The notes beneath the pieces were generated by a model, which was not told the origin of the DNA, did not search any database, and worked only from the letters and a program-made list of their open reading frames with translations. From Bordetella parapertussis (lineage in GTDB: Bacteria; Pseudomonadota; Gammaproteobacteria; Burkholderiales; Thiobacillaceae): a stretch of 64,000 nt of DNA. A program made the translations under genes and the position numbers. Below, piece by piece: positions 44,954 to 54,919 of this stretch. The stretch lies in contig CAMDCO010000002.1 in the NCBI GenBank assembly GCA_945890495.1, positions 1 through 64,000 of the forward strand, given 5' to 3'. Each line of letters opens with the position of its first letter. Position 1 is the first letter of the stretch.

Positions 44954-47005
44954 ATGCCCACACAAGACCGCCTCATCAATCGTGAACTTGGCATCCTGGA
45001 ATTTAACCGCCGAGTCTTGGCGCAGGCTGAGGATCTGGCCACCCCACTTCTGGAACGGTTGCGCTTTCTCAGCATTACCTCCAGCAACATGGACGAGTTC
45101 TTCGAGGTCCGCGTCTCGGGCCTCAAGGAACAGATGGAGCTGGCCCCCAGCCAGCGTGGCCCGGATGGTCTTACCCCGCGTCAGGCCTATGCCCTGATCA
45201 CCGAAGTGGCACACCAGATCGTCGCTCGCCAATACGAGGTGCTCAACCGTGAGGTCCTTCCTGCGCTCGCCGCCGAAGGCATCCGCTTCTTCCGCCGCAC
45301 GCACTGGACAGACGAACAAGCCGAGTGGATCCGCAATTTCTTTTTTAGCGATCTCATGCCCGTCCTCACCCCTATCGGACTGGATCCCTCGCACCCCTTC
45401 CCCAATGTCCTCAACAAGAGCCTGAATTTCGCCGTTGAACTCTCCGGAAAAGATGCCTTCGGCCGCAATTCAAACCATGCGATCGTGCAGGCACCGCGCG
45501 TCTTGCCGCGCGTGATTCAGCTCCCCCCCGAGATTGCCGGCTGTGACTACGGCTTCGTGTTCCTGTCCTCCATCCTGCACGCCCATGTCGGCGAACTGTT
45601 CTCCGGCATGGAGGTCCTCGGCTGCTACCAGTTCCGCGTCACCCGCAATTCTGAATTGTTCGTGGATGACGAAGAGAACAAAAGCCTGCGCGAACAACTG
45701 GCCGGTGGACTCCCGCAGCGCCACTTTGGCAACGCCGTACGCCTGGAGGTAGCCGACAGTTGCCCGGCCGAGATGCGCAACTTCCTGCTGCGTCAATTCC
45801 ACCTGAACGAAAAAGATCTCTATCAGGTCAATGGCCCGGTCAACCTGGTGCGTTTGATGAATGTGCCGGATGTGGTTGATCGGCCGGATCTCAAGTTCCC
45901 GCCCTTCAGCGCCGCCCTCCCCGGCCAACTGCTCAAACAGCCGGATATTTTCAAGGCGGCGGCCCAAGGCGACATCCTCCTTCACCACCCCTACCAGAGC
46001 TTCCAGCCGGTCATGGATTTTCTGCGCCAAGCCTCAGTCGACAAGCAGGTCCTGGCCATCAAGCTGACCGTATACCGCACCGGCAGCGAGTCCGAATTGA
46101 TGCAACACCTGATTGCCGCCGCTCAGAACGGCAAAGAGGTCACTGCCGTGGTCGAACTGAAGGCCCGTTTTGACGAGGAGGCCAACATCAACTGGGCCGA
46201 GCGCCTGGAAAAGGCCGGCGCCCATGTCGTTTATGGCGTGGTCAGTTACAAGACCCACGCCAAACTGGCACTGGTGGTCCGCCGCGAAGACGGAAAGATC
46301 TGTCGCTACGCGCACCTCGGTACCGGCAACTATCACCCGCGCACCACCCGCCTGTACACCGACTTTGGCCTCATCACCAGCAACCCGGCGCTGTGCGAGG
46401 ATGTCAACGAGGTATTCACCCAACTGACCGGGCTGGGCCGCGCCAAGGCCCACAACCATCTCTGGCAAGCACCGTTCACCTTGCACCCGCACATCATGGC
46501 GGCCATTCATGCGGAGACTGAGCGTGCCAAAAAAGGGGAAAAGGCCGCGATCATCGCCAAGATGAATGCCCTGCTCGAACCCAAGGTAATCAATGCGCTA
46601 TACGAGGCCTCACAGGCCGGCGTACAGATCGACCTCATCGTGCGTGGCGTGTGCGCCCTGCGCCCGGGCGTGCCGGGCCTGTCCGACAACATCCGCGTGC
46701 GCTCCATCCTCGGTCGCTTTCTGGAACACCATCGGGTGTTCTATTTCCTCAATGGAGGCGCCGAGGATGTGTACCTTGCCAGCGCCGACTGGATGGATCG
46801 CAACTTCTTCCGTCGCATCGAGACCTGCTTCCCGGTGCTGGATCCCAAACTCAAACGCCGCGTCATCAATGAAAGCCTCAAGGCCTCACTGAAAGACAAT
46901 GTCAGGGTTTGGGAGATGCAACCCGACGGCAGCTACCGCCGTCGCGCCCGCCGTGGCAAGCTGTTCGAGGCCCAGACCTTCCTGCTACAGGCCCTGTCGA
47001 ACTAA
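44954..47005 (+). CDS. ppk: polyphosphate kinase
   Basis: NRELGILEFNRRVLAQA, HHPYQSF, LGTGNYHPRTTRLYTD. Confidence 0.95.
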   Translation: MPTQDRLINRELGILEFNRRVLAQAEDLATPLLERLRFLSITSSNMDEFFEVRVSGLKEQMELAPSQRGPDGLTPRQAYALITEVAHQIVARQYEVLNREVLPALAAEGIRFFRRTHWTDEQAEWIRNFFFSDLMPVLTPIGLDPSHPFPNVLNKSLNFAVELSGKDAFGRNSNHAIVQAPRVLPRVIQLPPEIAGCDYGFVFLSSILHAHVGELFSGMEVLGCYQFRVTRNSELFVDDEENKSLREQLAGGLPQRHFGNAVRLEVADSCPAEMRNFLLRQFHLNEKDLYQVNGPVNLVRLMNVPDVVDRPDLKFPPFSAALPGQLLKQPDIFKAAAQGDILLHHPYQSFQPVMDFLRQASVDKQVLAIKLTVYRTGSESELMQHLIAAAQNGKEVTAVVELKARFDEEANINWAERLEKAGAHVVYGVVSYKTHAKLALVVRREDGKICRYAHLGTGNYHPRTTRLYTDFGLITSNPALCEDVNEVFTQLTGLGRAKAHNHLWQAPFTLHPHIMAAIHAETERAKKGEKAAIIAKMNALLEPKVINALYEASQAGVQIDLIVRGVCALRPGVPGLSDNIRVRSILGRFLEHHRVFYFLNGGAEDVYLASADWMDRNFFRRIETCFPVLDPKLKRRVINESLKASLKDNVRVWEMQPDGSYRRRARRGKLFEAQTFLLQALSN

Positions 47006-47020
47006 GCCGTCTTGCCCTGT

Positions 47021-48496
47021 CTAGCGCCCCACGCGCAGCAGACGCCAAGACGCAGAGAGATCCTGCCACTGCCGTAACTCAATCTCCAGGGCGGCCCGGG
47101 TCAGAGGGCCATCCTGTGCATCGGGACGCCCCAGGTTCAAGGTGCATGCGCCCGCCCGACACTGCAGACGCACATCGGCCACCCCCTCGCCGGTCCGGTT
47201 CTGGTTCAGCAGCAGCGCTAGACGCAAAGGTAAGACCAGCCGCCAGGCCGGATCATCCGCAGCCAACGCGAGCTTGACCAACCCACCCCGACTGGCACGC
47301 ACGATCCGTGCCAGAAACGCCTGATCCTGACGCGAAAAGCCGGGCATATCGGCGTTCTCCAAGATGTAGGCGGCATGTCGATGCTGACCGCTATGCGCAA
47401 TCGACAAGCCGATCTCGTGCAGGCGTGCCGCCCAGCGGGCAAAGCGCAAGGTCACCGCATCGGCCTCGCCCGTGCCCGCGAGCAAGGCCAGGGTCGTCGC
47501 CTCCACCCGCTGTGCCTGAACCCTATCCACATGGTAGCGACGCATGAATTGGCCAACAGTGACCTCGCGCATATCTTCATGATGGCTCCGCCCCAGGAGG
47601 TCCCAGAGGATCCCTTCGCGCATGGCCCCCTGCGCCACCGTCATGGTCTCAATATCAAGGGCATCGAAAACGCCCGCCATGACGGCCAGCCCGCCCGCGA
47701 TCACCGGCCTACGATCCGGTTTGAGGCCGGGCAACTCCAACACACGGGTATTGCCCGCCGCGACCATACGGGCACACAGCCACTTGAGACCAGCGCGCGT
47801 AATTGCACCGTCGGACTGGCCATTCTGCAGCAGGATCTCGCCCAAGGCCCGGGCCGTTCCCGAGGAGCCGATCACCGTCTCCCAGCGGCCACGCCGAAAC
47901 TGCGCCGCCACAGGGCCCAACGCAACCTCAGCCGCCAGACGGGCCTCCTTCATGGCCGCCTTGGTCACTTCCCCTCGCGGGAAGAAGCGGCTGGAATAGA
48001 CCACGCAGCCGATGCGCGTACTCTCCCGCTCGCTCGGTTGGTAACCGCGCCCGATGATGCATTCGGTCGAACCACCGCCGATATCGACCACCAGACGCGG
48101 GGCCTCGTCATGCGCCAGACTGTGCGAGACCCCCAGATAGATCAGACGCGCCTCTTCACGCCCCGCCACCACCTCAATATCGAACCCCAGCGCGGCCCGC
48201 GCCCGCACGAGAAAATCCTCGGCATTGCGCGCCACCCGCAAGGTATTGGTGCCCACCACCCGCACCGACTCCGGCGGCATCCCGCGCAGGCGTTCGCCCA
48301 TGCGTGCCAGGCAGTCCAAGGCACGCCGCTGCGATGCGGCATCCAGCATCCCGCTGGGCGTCAGGCCCCCGGCCAGGCGCACGCTTTCCTTGTGGGCATC
48401 GAGGTAATACAGCTGTTCCCCCTCAACCCGGCCTACCTGCAGGTGAAAACTATTGGAACCCAGGTCAATCGCGGCCAGCAAAGCGGGGGAAGTCAT
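47021..48496 (-). CDS. ppx: exopolyphosphatase / GppA
   Basis: AAIDLGSNSFHL, VVDIGGGSTE. Confidence 0.92.
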   Translation of the reverse strand: MTSPALLAAIDLGSNSFHLQVGRVEGEQLYYLDAHKESVRLAGGLTPSGMLDAASQRRALDCLARMGERLRGMPPESVRVVGTNTLRVARNAEDFLVRARAALGFDIEVVAGREEARLIYLGVSHSLAHDEAPRLVVDIGGGSTECIIGRGYQPSERESTRIGCVVYSSRFFPRGEVTKAAMKEARLAAEVALGPVAAQFRRGRWETVIGSSGTARALGEILLQNGQSDGAITRAGLKWLCARMVAAGNTRVLELPGLKPDRRPVIAGGLAVMAGVFDALDIETMTVAQGAMREGILWDLLGRSHHEDMREVTVGQFMRRYHVDRVQAQRVEATTLALLAGTGEADAVTLRFARWAARLHEIGLSIAHSGQHRHAAYILENADMPGFSRQDQAFLARIVRASRGGLVKLALAADDPAWRLVLPLRLALLLNQNRTGEGVADVRLQCRAGACTLNLGRPDAQDGPLTRAALEIELRQWQDLSASWRLLRVGR

Positions 48497-48538
48497 GAAA
48501 CACTCCGGTCATACGCGGACCCCATCGGTCCATGCCTA

Positions 48539-49768
48539 TTATGCGAAGAAAAGACCCGCCACCGCTACCGCAACGATGAATCCGGCCAGGTCAGCGGCAA
48601 TACAACCCGTGATGGCGTGACGGGCGTTACGGACACCGGCCGCCCCCAGATAGACCGCCAGGACATAAAAGGTCGTTTCCGTGCTGCCCTGCACGATACA
48701 GACCAGCCGCCCGATGTAGGAATCGGCCCCAAACGACTGCATGGCCTCAATCATCATGGCGCGCGAACCGCTGCCCGACAGCGGCTTCATAATCATGGTC
48801 GGCAGGGCATCGACCCAGCGCGCATCAAAGCCCAGCGCCAGAACCCCGGTACGCACCGCATCTGTAAAACCGTCCAGCGCCCCGGATGCGCGCAGCAAAC
48901 CAATGGCCACCAGCATGGCGACCAGATACGGGATGATGGCAATGACCGTCTGAAAGCCCTCCTTCGCCCCGTCAATGAAGGCCTCATAGGCATTCACCCG
49001 GCGCCAGACGGCTCCGATCAGAAAGGCGGCGATCAGACCCAGGAGGAGGAGGTTACTCACCAAGGCGGACTGCACGCTGACCTCGGTCGCCGGCAGGCTC
49101 AGGAACCAGGCCGAGACACCGCCGACCACCAGGGTCAGGCCGGTCAGCCAGGCCATCACCACGACATTGAACAGAGGTAGGCGCTGGATCGCGGCCACCG
49201 TCAGGAAACCGGCCATGGTCGAGGCATAGGTTGCCATCAGGATGGGGATAAAGACATCGGTCGGGTCGGCCGCGCCCATCTGCGCCCGGTAGGTAAAGAT
49301 AGTGATAGGCAACAAGGTGACCGACGAGGCGTTGATGACCAGAAACAGGATCATCGCGTTGCTGGCGCTATCCGGCGTGCGGTTCAGGGTCTGCAACTCG
49401 CGCATCGCCTGGATGCCCATCGGGGTGGCCGCATTGTCGAGCCCCAACACATTGGCGGACAGATTCAGGGTCATCGAACCCAGGGCCGGATGGCCGCGTG
49501 GCACACCCGGAAAGACCCGCGCCAGCAAAGGCTCCAGGAGACGGGTCAGGGCGCGCAGAAAGCCGGCCTGTTCACCGACGCGCATCAGCCCCAGCCACAG
49601 GCACATCACGCCGGTCAGACCGAGGGCAATCTCGAAGCCGGTCTTGGCACTGGCAAAGCTGGCCTGCATGACCTGCGCGAAGATGTCGGTCTGGCCGTGA
49701 ACCGCAAATTGCCACAGCGAGGCCGCAATCGCCACCAGAAAGAAACCGACCCAAATGGCGTTCAGCAT
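48539..49768 (-). CDS. SpmA-SpmB-like fused nucleoside-recognition/spore-maturation membrane protein
   Basis: LDNAATPMGIQAMRELQTLN and PLSGSGSRAMMIEAMQSFGADSYIG. Confidence 0.85.
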   Translation of the reverse strand: MLNAIWVGFFLVAIAASLWQFAVHGQTDIFAQVMQASFASAKTGFEIALGLTGVMCLWLGLMRVGEQAGFLRALTRLLEPLLARVFPGVPRGHPALGSMTLNLSANVLGLDNAATPMGIQAMRELQTLNRTPDSASNAMILFLVINASSVTLLPITIFTYRAQMGAADPTDVFIPILMATYASTMAGFLTVAAIQRLPLFNVVVMAWLTGLTLVVGGVSAWFLSLPATEVSVQSALVSNLLLLGLIAAFLIGAVWRRVNAYEAFIDGAKEGFQTVIAIIPYLVAMLVAIGLLRASGALDGFTDAVRTGVLALGFDARWVDALPTMIMKPLSGSGSRAMMIEAMQSFGADSYIGRLVCIVQGSTETTFYVLAVYLGAAGVRNARHAITGCIAADLAGFIVAVAVAGLFFA

Positions 49769-49793
49769 CGCGCCGAGCCTTGGCTATCCATCG

Positions 49794-50342
49794 CTAGCGA
49801 TCCATCTCAAGCGTGAACACACCCATGCGATATCGGGTCTGCGCCGGCTGATAGTGTTCGACCGTGGGCATGGTAATGCCACGGCCCTGCGCCTGCAGAT
49901 GGGCGTCGAGCGCGGCATAGGCACGGCCCGGGGCCAAGGCCCGACCCGCCCGCACCCGAACCTCAAGAACGGGGCGTTCCGGGATCGTGGCCACCGCCAA
50001 TGGTGCTTTCACCTCGGTGCCCGATGCGACCTCATAGCCGACCCGAGCGCGCCGCTGGGTCACGATGACCGTATCGGGATTGGAAAGCAGCACCGTGATC
50101 GGCGACCCGAGGGCGATCCCCTGCTCCTGCAAGGCCTGTTCTGCCTTCAACTCAAGGGCCGGCAATTTTGAATAATCGCCGCTCTGTTCAAGGTAGGCGT
50201 AGAGATAAGGGCCACGCACCGCCGAGGTAATCTCCACCGCAGCGAATCCACCCCACCAAGCATAGAGCAGTAGCAGGGGCAAGACAAAGGCGAGGAGAAA
50301 GGGAAGCCAGGATCTTCGGGTCATGGAACGCGAAGATAGCAC
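49794..50342 (-). CDS. GyrI-like domain membrane-anchored protein
   Basis: N-terminal TM then small-molecule-binding-like domain. Confidence 0.55.
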   Translation of the reverse strand: MLSSRSMTRRSWLPFLLAFVLPLLLLYAWWGGFAAVEITSAVRGPYLYAYLEQSGDYSKLPALELKAEQALQEQGIALGSPITVLLSNPDTVIVTQRRARVGYEVASGTEVKAPLAVATIPERPVLEVRVRAGRALAPGRAYAALDAHLQAQGRGITMPTVEHYQPAQTRYRMGVFTLEMDR

Positions 50343-50400
50343 AGGCGGCGCACGACCCGAATCAAGATGTCAGGTAGCGGACATCCAAACGAAGACCGCA

Positions 50401-52350
50401 CTAATGACGCGATGCCAGTGCCCGCGCAATCCGATTTCGGTCAACCGTTGGCCGTGGCACCCGCTCGGTGAACCAGCGGCGCACATCGTCATCAAGACCG
50501 ATGCCGTGCATGAAGTTGTAGATCGCCTTGTTCAGACCCTCACCCAGGGTCGCGTGATCAACACCCGTCGGATCGACAAAGGCCACATCGTTGCGGGCAA
50601 AGCCGCCGAACGGCACCGGCTGGAGTTGAATCCCGTAGGCCTCGGGATTTAGACCGACGGGCGAATGCACCGTGCAAGCGAAACGATGAAAGAAGCCCGA
50701 CTGGATGCAACCCTCGGCAAACAACTGGCGCACCAGTTCAAGGGCATCCACCGTGTCCTGCACCGTCTGGGTTGGAAAGCCGTACATCAGATAGGCATGG
50801 ACCAAGATACCCGTTTCACTGAAGGCGCGCGTCACTCGGGCCACCTGATCCACGGACACGCCCTTTTGCATCAGCGCAAGGAGGCGGTCACTGGCCACCT
50901 CCAACCCACCGGAGACGGCGATGCAACCGCTGTCGGCTAGTTGCTGGCACAGCGCCGGGGTAAAGGATTTCTCAAAGCGGATATTGCCCCACCACGAGAT
51001 CGCCCGGTTGCGCCGCGTCAGTTCCTCGGCCAGGGCCTTGAGCGCCTTGGGCGGCGCGGCCTCATCGACAAAATGAAACCCGGTCTGCCCGGTCTCGGCG
51101 ATGATGGTTTCGATACGATCGACCAGTGTCGCCGCCGCTACGCCATCGTAACGACCGATGTAATCGAGACTGACATCGCAAAAGCTGCACTTCTTCCAGT
51201 AGCAACCGTGCGCCACGGTCAGCTTGTTCCAACGCCCATCCGACCACAAGCGGTGCATGGGGTTGAGCATGTCGAGCAGCGACAGATAGCGATCCAGCGG
51301 CAGGCCTGCCCAAGTCGGCGTACCCACCTCGGCAAAGGCGATGTCGGCGTCCGCACAGGTGAAGTAGCGCACCTGACCATCGACCCGGGCGAAGGTGCGC
51401 AGCAGTCCCTGCCTCGGCCGCTGTCCGGCCACATGGTCAAGCAAGTTGAGGATCGGTCGCTCACCATCATCGAGGGTAACGAAGTCGAAGAAATCAAACA
51501 CCCGCGGTTCGGCCAGTTCACGCAACTCGGTATTGACGAACCCCCCGCCCAGGACGGTGATGATGTTGGGGTCCAGTGCCTTGATCGTCTGGGCGATGCG
51601 AAAGGCCGCATAGACCGAACCGGGGAAGGGTACCGACAACAGCACCATGGTCGGGCGATGGCGCTCGAGCGTGGCCTGGGTCAAGGCCTGCAAGGTGCGA
51701 TCAATCCAGTTCGGCGGCTCGGCCAAGGCCGTCGCCAGCGCATCAAAATGAGATTGCGCCCGCGCCAGCGACTCGGCATAACGCACGAACTCAAAACGCG
51801 CATCCACCGCCGCGCGTAGTACATCGGCCAGGTCGTCGAGATACAGGGTGGCCAGATGGCGCGCCCGGTCCTGCACGCCCAAGGCACCAAAGGCCCAGGC
51901 CAACGGGTCGCCCCCGTCCGGATCGATAAATTCGTCGAGCGCGGCAAAACGCGGCCCTTCTGGCAAAAAACCCCGTCCGCCGATGCGAAAGGCCATAGAC
52001 GGATCGCGCCCCTGCAGGAAGGCAATCGCCGGGCCCACCGTCGCAACATAACGATCAAACTGGGCGACAAAGGTATCCAGCACGGGCGACTGACGCTCCG
52101 CATCGGGCAGCGCCTCGATGTGAGCGCGCATCACATGCAGGCCCTCCGCCGAGAACAACTCCAACACCAAGGCCAGCGCCAGATCTTCCTGCACGGCATC
52201 AACCCCGCGCGAACGCAGGAAGCCGGTCAGATAGGCCGTCGAGGAATACGGCGTATTGAGCTGCGTCATCGGCGGGATAATGGCCAAAACCGTCGCCCGA
52301 ACGCGCGCCAAGTCGCTCGCCGTCGAGAGAGTCACGCTAACGGACATCAC
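50401..52350 (-). CDS. B12-binding-domain radical SAM protein
   Basis: CYWKKCSFCDVSLDY cluster motif; N-terminal B12-binding-like region (LGGGFVNTELRELAEP). Confidence 0.85.
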   Translation of the reverse strand: MMSVSVTLSTASDLARVRATVLAIIPPMTQLNTPYSSTAYLTGFLRSRGVDAVQEDLALALVLELFSAEGLHVMRAHIEALPDAERQSPVLDTFVAQFDRYVATVGPAIAFLQGRDPSMAFRIGGRGFLPEGPRFAALDEFIDPDGGDPLAWAFGALGVQDRARHLATLYLDDLADVLRAAVDARFEFVRYAESLARAQSHFDALATALAEPPNWIDRTLQALTQATLERHRPTMVLLSVPFPGSVYAAFRIAQTIKALDPNIITVLGGGFVNTELRELAEPRVFDFFDFVTLDDGERPILNLLDHVAGQRPRQGLLRTFARVDGQVRYFTCADADIAFAEVGTPTWAGLPLDRYLSLLDMLNPMHRLWSDGRWNKLTVAHGCYWKKCSFCDVSLDYIGRYDGVAAATLVDRIETIIAETGQTGFHFVDEAAPPKALKALAEELTRRNRAISWWGNIRFEKSFTPALCQQLADSGCIAVSGGLEVASDRLLALMQKGVSVDQVARVTRAFSETGILVHAYLMYGFPTQTVQDTVDALELVRQLFAEGCIQSGFFHRFACTVHSPVGLNPEAYGIQLQPVPFGGFARNDVAFVDPTGVDHATLGEGLNKAIYNFMHGIGLDDDVRRWFTERVPRPTVDRNRIARALASRH

Positions 52351-52454
52351 TTTGAAAGCCCATGATGATGAAAGTCATGCCCGTTCCTCTCCCCCGGCCC
52401 CTACCCCGCGAAGGGGGGAGGGGAGCTTCGCGAGTTGCCGGTGCGACTTTCACA

Positions 52455-54077
52455 TCAAGCCTTCACCATAGAAAGCGCGACCGCCTCGGCCACGCGGATA
52501 CCGTCTACCGCCGCCGAGAGGATGCCCCCCGCGTAGCCGGCCCCCTCGCCCGCCGGATAGAGGCCGCGCGTGTTGATACTCTGGAAACCGGTATCGCGGG
52601 TGATGCGGATCGGCGACGAGGTGCGCGTCTCCACCCCAGTCAGCAGGGCATCCGCCATGGCAAAACCCGGGATCTCCCGGTCGAAGGCCCGAATCGCCTC
52701 ACGCAGGGCTTCGGCCACATAAGGCGGCACACAGGTCGACAAATCCGTCATGTGCACGCCCGGTTGATAGGACGGATCGACCGTACCCCCTTCGGTGGAG
52801 GGCCGCCCAGCGAGAAAGTCGCCCACCCGCTGGGCGGGCGCCGCATACCGGCCACCGCCCGCCGTGAAGGCCTGCGATTCCCAATGACGCTGGAACTCGA
52901 TGCCGGCCAGGGGATCGTCGCCGGGGAAGTCTGCCGGCGTCACCTCAACCACCAGCGCCGCGTTGGCGTTGCGCTCGGCACGCGAATACTGGCTCATGCC
53001 ATTGGTCACCACGCGCCCCGGTTCGGAGGCCGCCGCCACCACCTGCCCGCCCGGACACATGCAAAAACTATAGGCCGCACGGCCATTGGCGCAGTGATGC
53101 ACCAGCTTGTAATCGGCCGCGCCCAGGCGTTCATTACCGGCCGCCGGGCCAAAGCGGGCGCGGTCGATCAAGGCCTGCGGATGTTCGATGCGAAAGCCGA
53201 TCGAAAACGATTTGGCCTCGACAAAAACACCCTGACGATGCAGATTGGCAAAGGTGTCGCGCGCGCTGTGGCCGATGGCCAGCACCACATGGTCAGTCGC
53301 GATCCACTCGCCATCGGCCAGAACCACGCCGCGCACCTGCCCCGCTTCAATGTCCAGCCCCTCGACCCGGCTGTTGAATCGCACCTCGCCCCCCAGAGCG
53401 TGGATCGTGGCGCGGATGTGTTCGACCATCTTCACCAAGCGGAAGGTGCCGATATGCGGCTTGCTGACATAGAGAATCTCGTCCGGCGCACCGGCCTTAA
53501 CAAACTCAGTCAGGACCTTGCGGCCCAAGTGGTTGGGGTCCTTGATCTGGGTATAGAGCTTGCCATCCGAAAAGGTGCCGGCACCGCCCTCGCCAAACTG
53601 CACATTCGATTCCGGGTTCAGTTCACCCTGACGCCACAGGGCCCAGGTGTCCTGGGTGCGTTCACGCACCGCCTTGCCGCGTTCCAGCAGGATGGGACGA
53701 AAACCCATCTGCGCCAGCAATAAACCGGCCAAAAGACCACAGGGCCCGGTGCCGATAATGACCGGACGAGACGAGAGATTAGCCGGGGCCTGCGCCACAA
53801 AACGGTAGGTGGTATCGGGGGTCGGGCCGATATTGGCGGTGTCCATCTGCGCCTCTAAAGAGCGCAACACCGCCGCCTCATCGCGCAGTTCTACATCCAG
53901 CGTGAAGACAAAAACAATAGCGGATTTCTTACGGGCATCGTAACCACGGCGGAACACACGGTAGCCAAGCATATCGTCGGCACGAACGGCCGCCGGGGCA
54001 AGGCGGCGCAGGATCGCGGCCGAGATGTCCGCCTCGACATAATCGAGCGGCAGTTTGATCTGGGTCAGGCGCAGCAT
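52455..54077 (-). CDS. FAD-dependent dehydrogenase (NAD(P)/FAD-dependent oxidoreductase)
   Basis: RPVIIGTGPCGLLAGLLLAQMGFRPILLERG; FCMCPGG. Confidence 0.88.
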   Translation of the reverse strand: MLRLTQIKLPLDYVEADISAAILRRLAPAAVRADDMLGYRVFRRGYDARKKSAIVFVFTLDVELRDEAAVLRSLEAQMDTANIGPTPDTTYRFVAQAPANLSSRPVIIGTGPCGLLAGLLLAQMGFRPILLERGKAVRERTQDTWALWRQGELNPESNVQFGEGGAGTFSDGKLYTQIKDPNHLGRKVLTEFVKAGAPDEILYVSKPHIGTFRLVKMVEHIRATIHALGGEVRFNSRVEGLDIEAGQVRGVVLADGEWIATDHVVLAIGHSARDTFANLHRQGVFVEAKSFSIGFRIEHPQALIDRARFGPAAGNERLGAADYKLVHHCANGRAAYSFCMCPGGQVVAAASEPGRVVTNGMSQYSRAERNANAALVVEVTPADFPGDDPLAGIEFQRHWESQAFTAGGGRYAAPAQRVGDFLAGRPSTEGGTVDPSYQPGVHMTDLSTCVPPYVAEALREAIRAFDREIPGFAMADALLTGVETRTSSPIRITRDTGFQSINTRGLYPAGEGAGYAGGILSAAVDGIRVAEAVALSMVKA

Positions 54078-54112
54078 GGTGTCTATCCGGCGTGGCGCGT
54101 AAAGGCGCGTAT

Positions 54113-54557
54113 TTTAACGCGCATTGCGCCGATCGGTCCTCTGTAGGGGCAGGTCCCTGTACCTGCCCTGGCGGTGCATGGGCAACCACGGGGGGTTGCC
54201 CCTACGAAGAGATACACCGCGCCCCCGTAGGGGCAGGCCCCTGTGCCATGCCCTCGTCTGATTAACGCGCATTACGCCGATCGGTCCCCCGTAGGGGCAG
54301 GTCCCTGTACCTGCCCTGGCGGCGCATGGGCAACCACGGGGGGGTTGCCCCTACGAAGAGACACACCGCGCCCCCGTAGAGGCAGGCCCCTGTGCATGCC
54401 CTCGTCTGATTAACGCGCATTGCGCCAATCAATCCCCCGTAGGGGCAGGTCCCTGTACCTGCCCTGGCGGTGCATGGGCAACCACGGGGGGTTGCCCCTA
54501 CGAAGAGACACACCGCGCCACCGTAGGGGCAGGCCCCTGTGCCTGCCCTCGTCTGAC
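54113..54557. repeat. tandem array: three copies of a 148-bp unit
   Basis: TAACGCGCATT at 54115, 54263 and 54411 (148-bp period); shares the GGGGCAGG...CCTGCCC and GGGCAACC...GGTTGCCC core with 2951-3179 and 38841-39102. Confidence 0.9.
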
Positions 54558-54604
54558 CCATCGGCCAGAGATCTGGCCTGCTACACGCTATCGACCGATG
54601 GCGT

Positions 54605-54919
54605 CTAAACCTCGACCCAGACCTGCCCTGCCTCGACCTTGGTGGGATAAGTGCGCAAGGCGCAGTCGGCCGGCTCGTTAAGGGCCTGTCCGCTCGCTAG
54701 GTCAAACCAACTCCCGTGTAGCGAACACTTGATGCGATCATCGCGCACACAACCAAAGGCAAGGGAATAGTCCTCGTGTGTACACATCTCATCAATACAA
54801 AAATAGCCCGACTGACCATGGCACAACAGCAGCTTTCGGCCCGCCACAGCGACGCGTTTCATTGCCAGCGGCGCAAGCTCGTCCGGTCCGCCCACGCTGG
54901 CGACGACGCTCCAGCCCAT
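54605..54919 (-). CDS. Rieske [2Fe-2S] ferredoxin
   Basis: CTHEDYSLAFG...CSLHGSWFDLASG. Confidence 0.92.
   Translation of the reverse strand: MGWSVVASVGGPDELAPLAMKRVAVAGRKLLLCHGQSGYFCIDEMCTHEDYSLAFGCVRDDRIKCSLHGSWFDLASGQALNEPADCALRTYPTKVEAGQVWVEV

Noticed and set aside
47375-49180. 601-aa plus-strand ORF opposite ppx and the SpmAB-like gene
   Set aside because: Antisense to two clear genes; His/Arg/Gln-rich low-quality composition.
52362-53723. 453-aa plus-strand ORF opposite the FAD dehydrogenase
   Set aside because: Antisense shadow ORF, Arg/His-rich, no motifs.
54113-54557. CRISPR or coding repeat (GTGACPYGG-like ORF)
   Set aside because: 148-bp identical units, no unique spacers; the ORF 54262-54561 is a translation of palindromic DNA.
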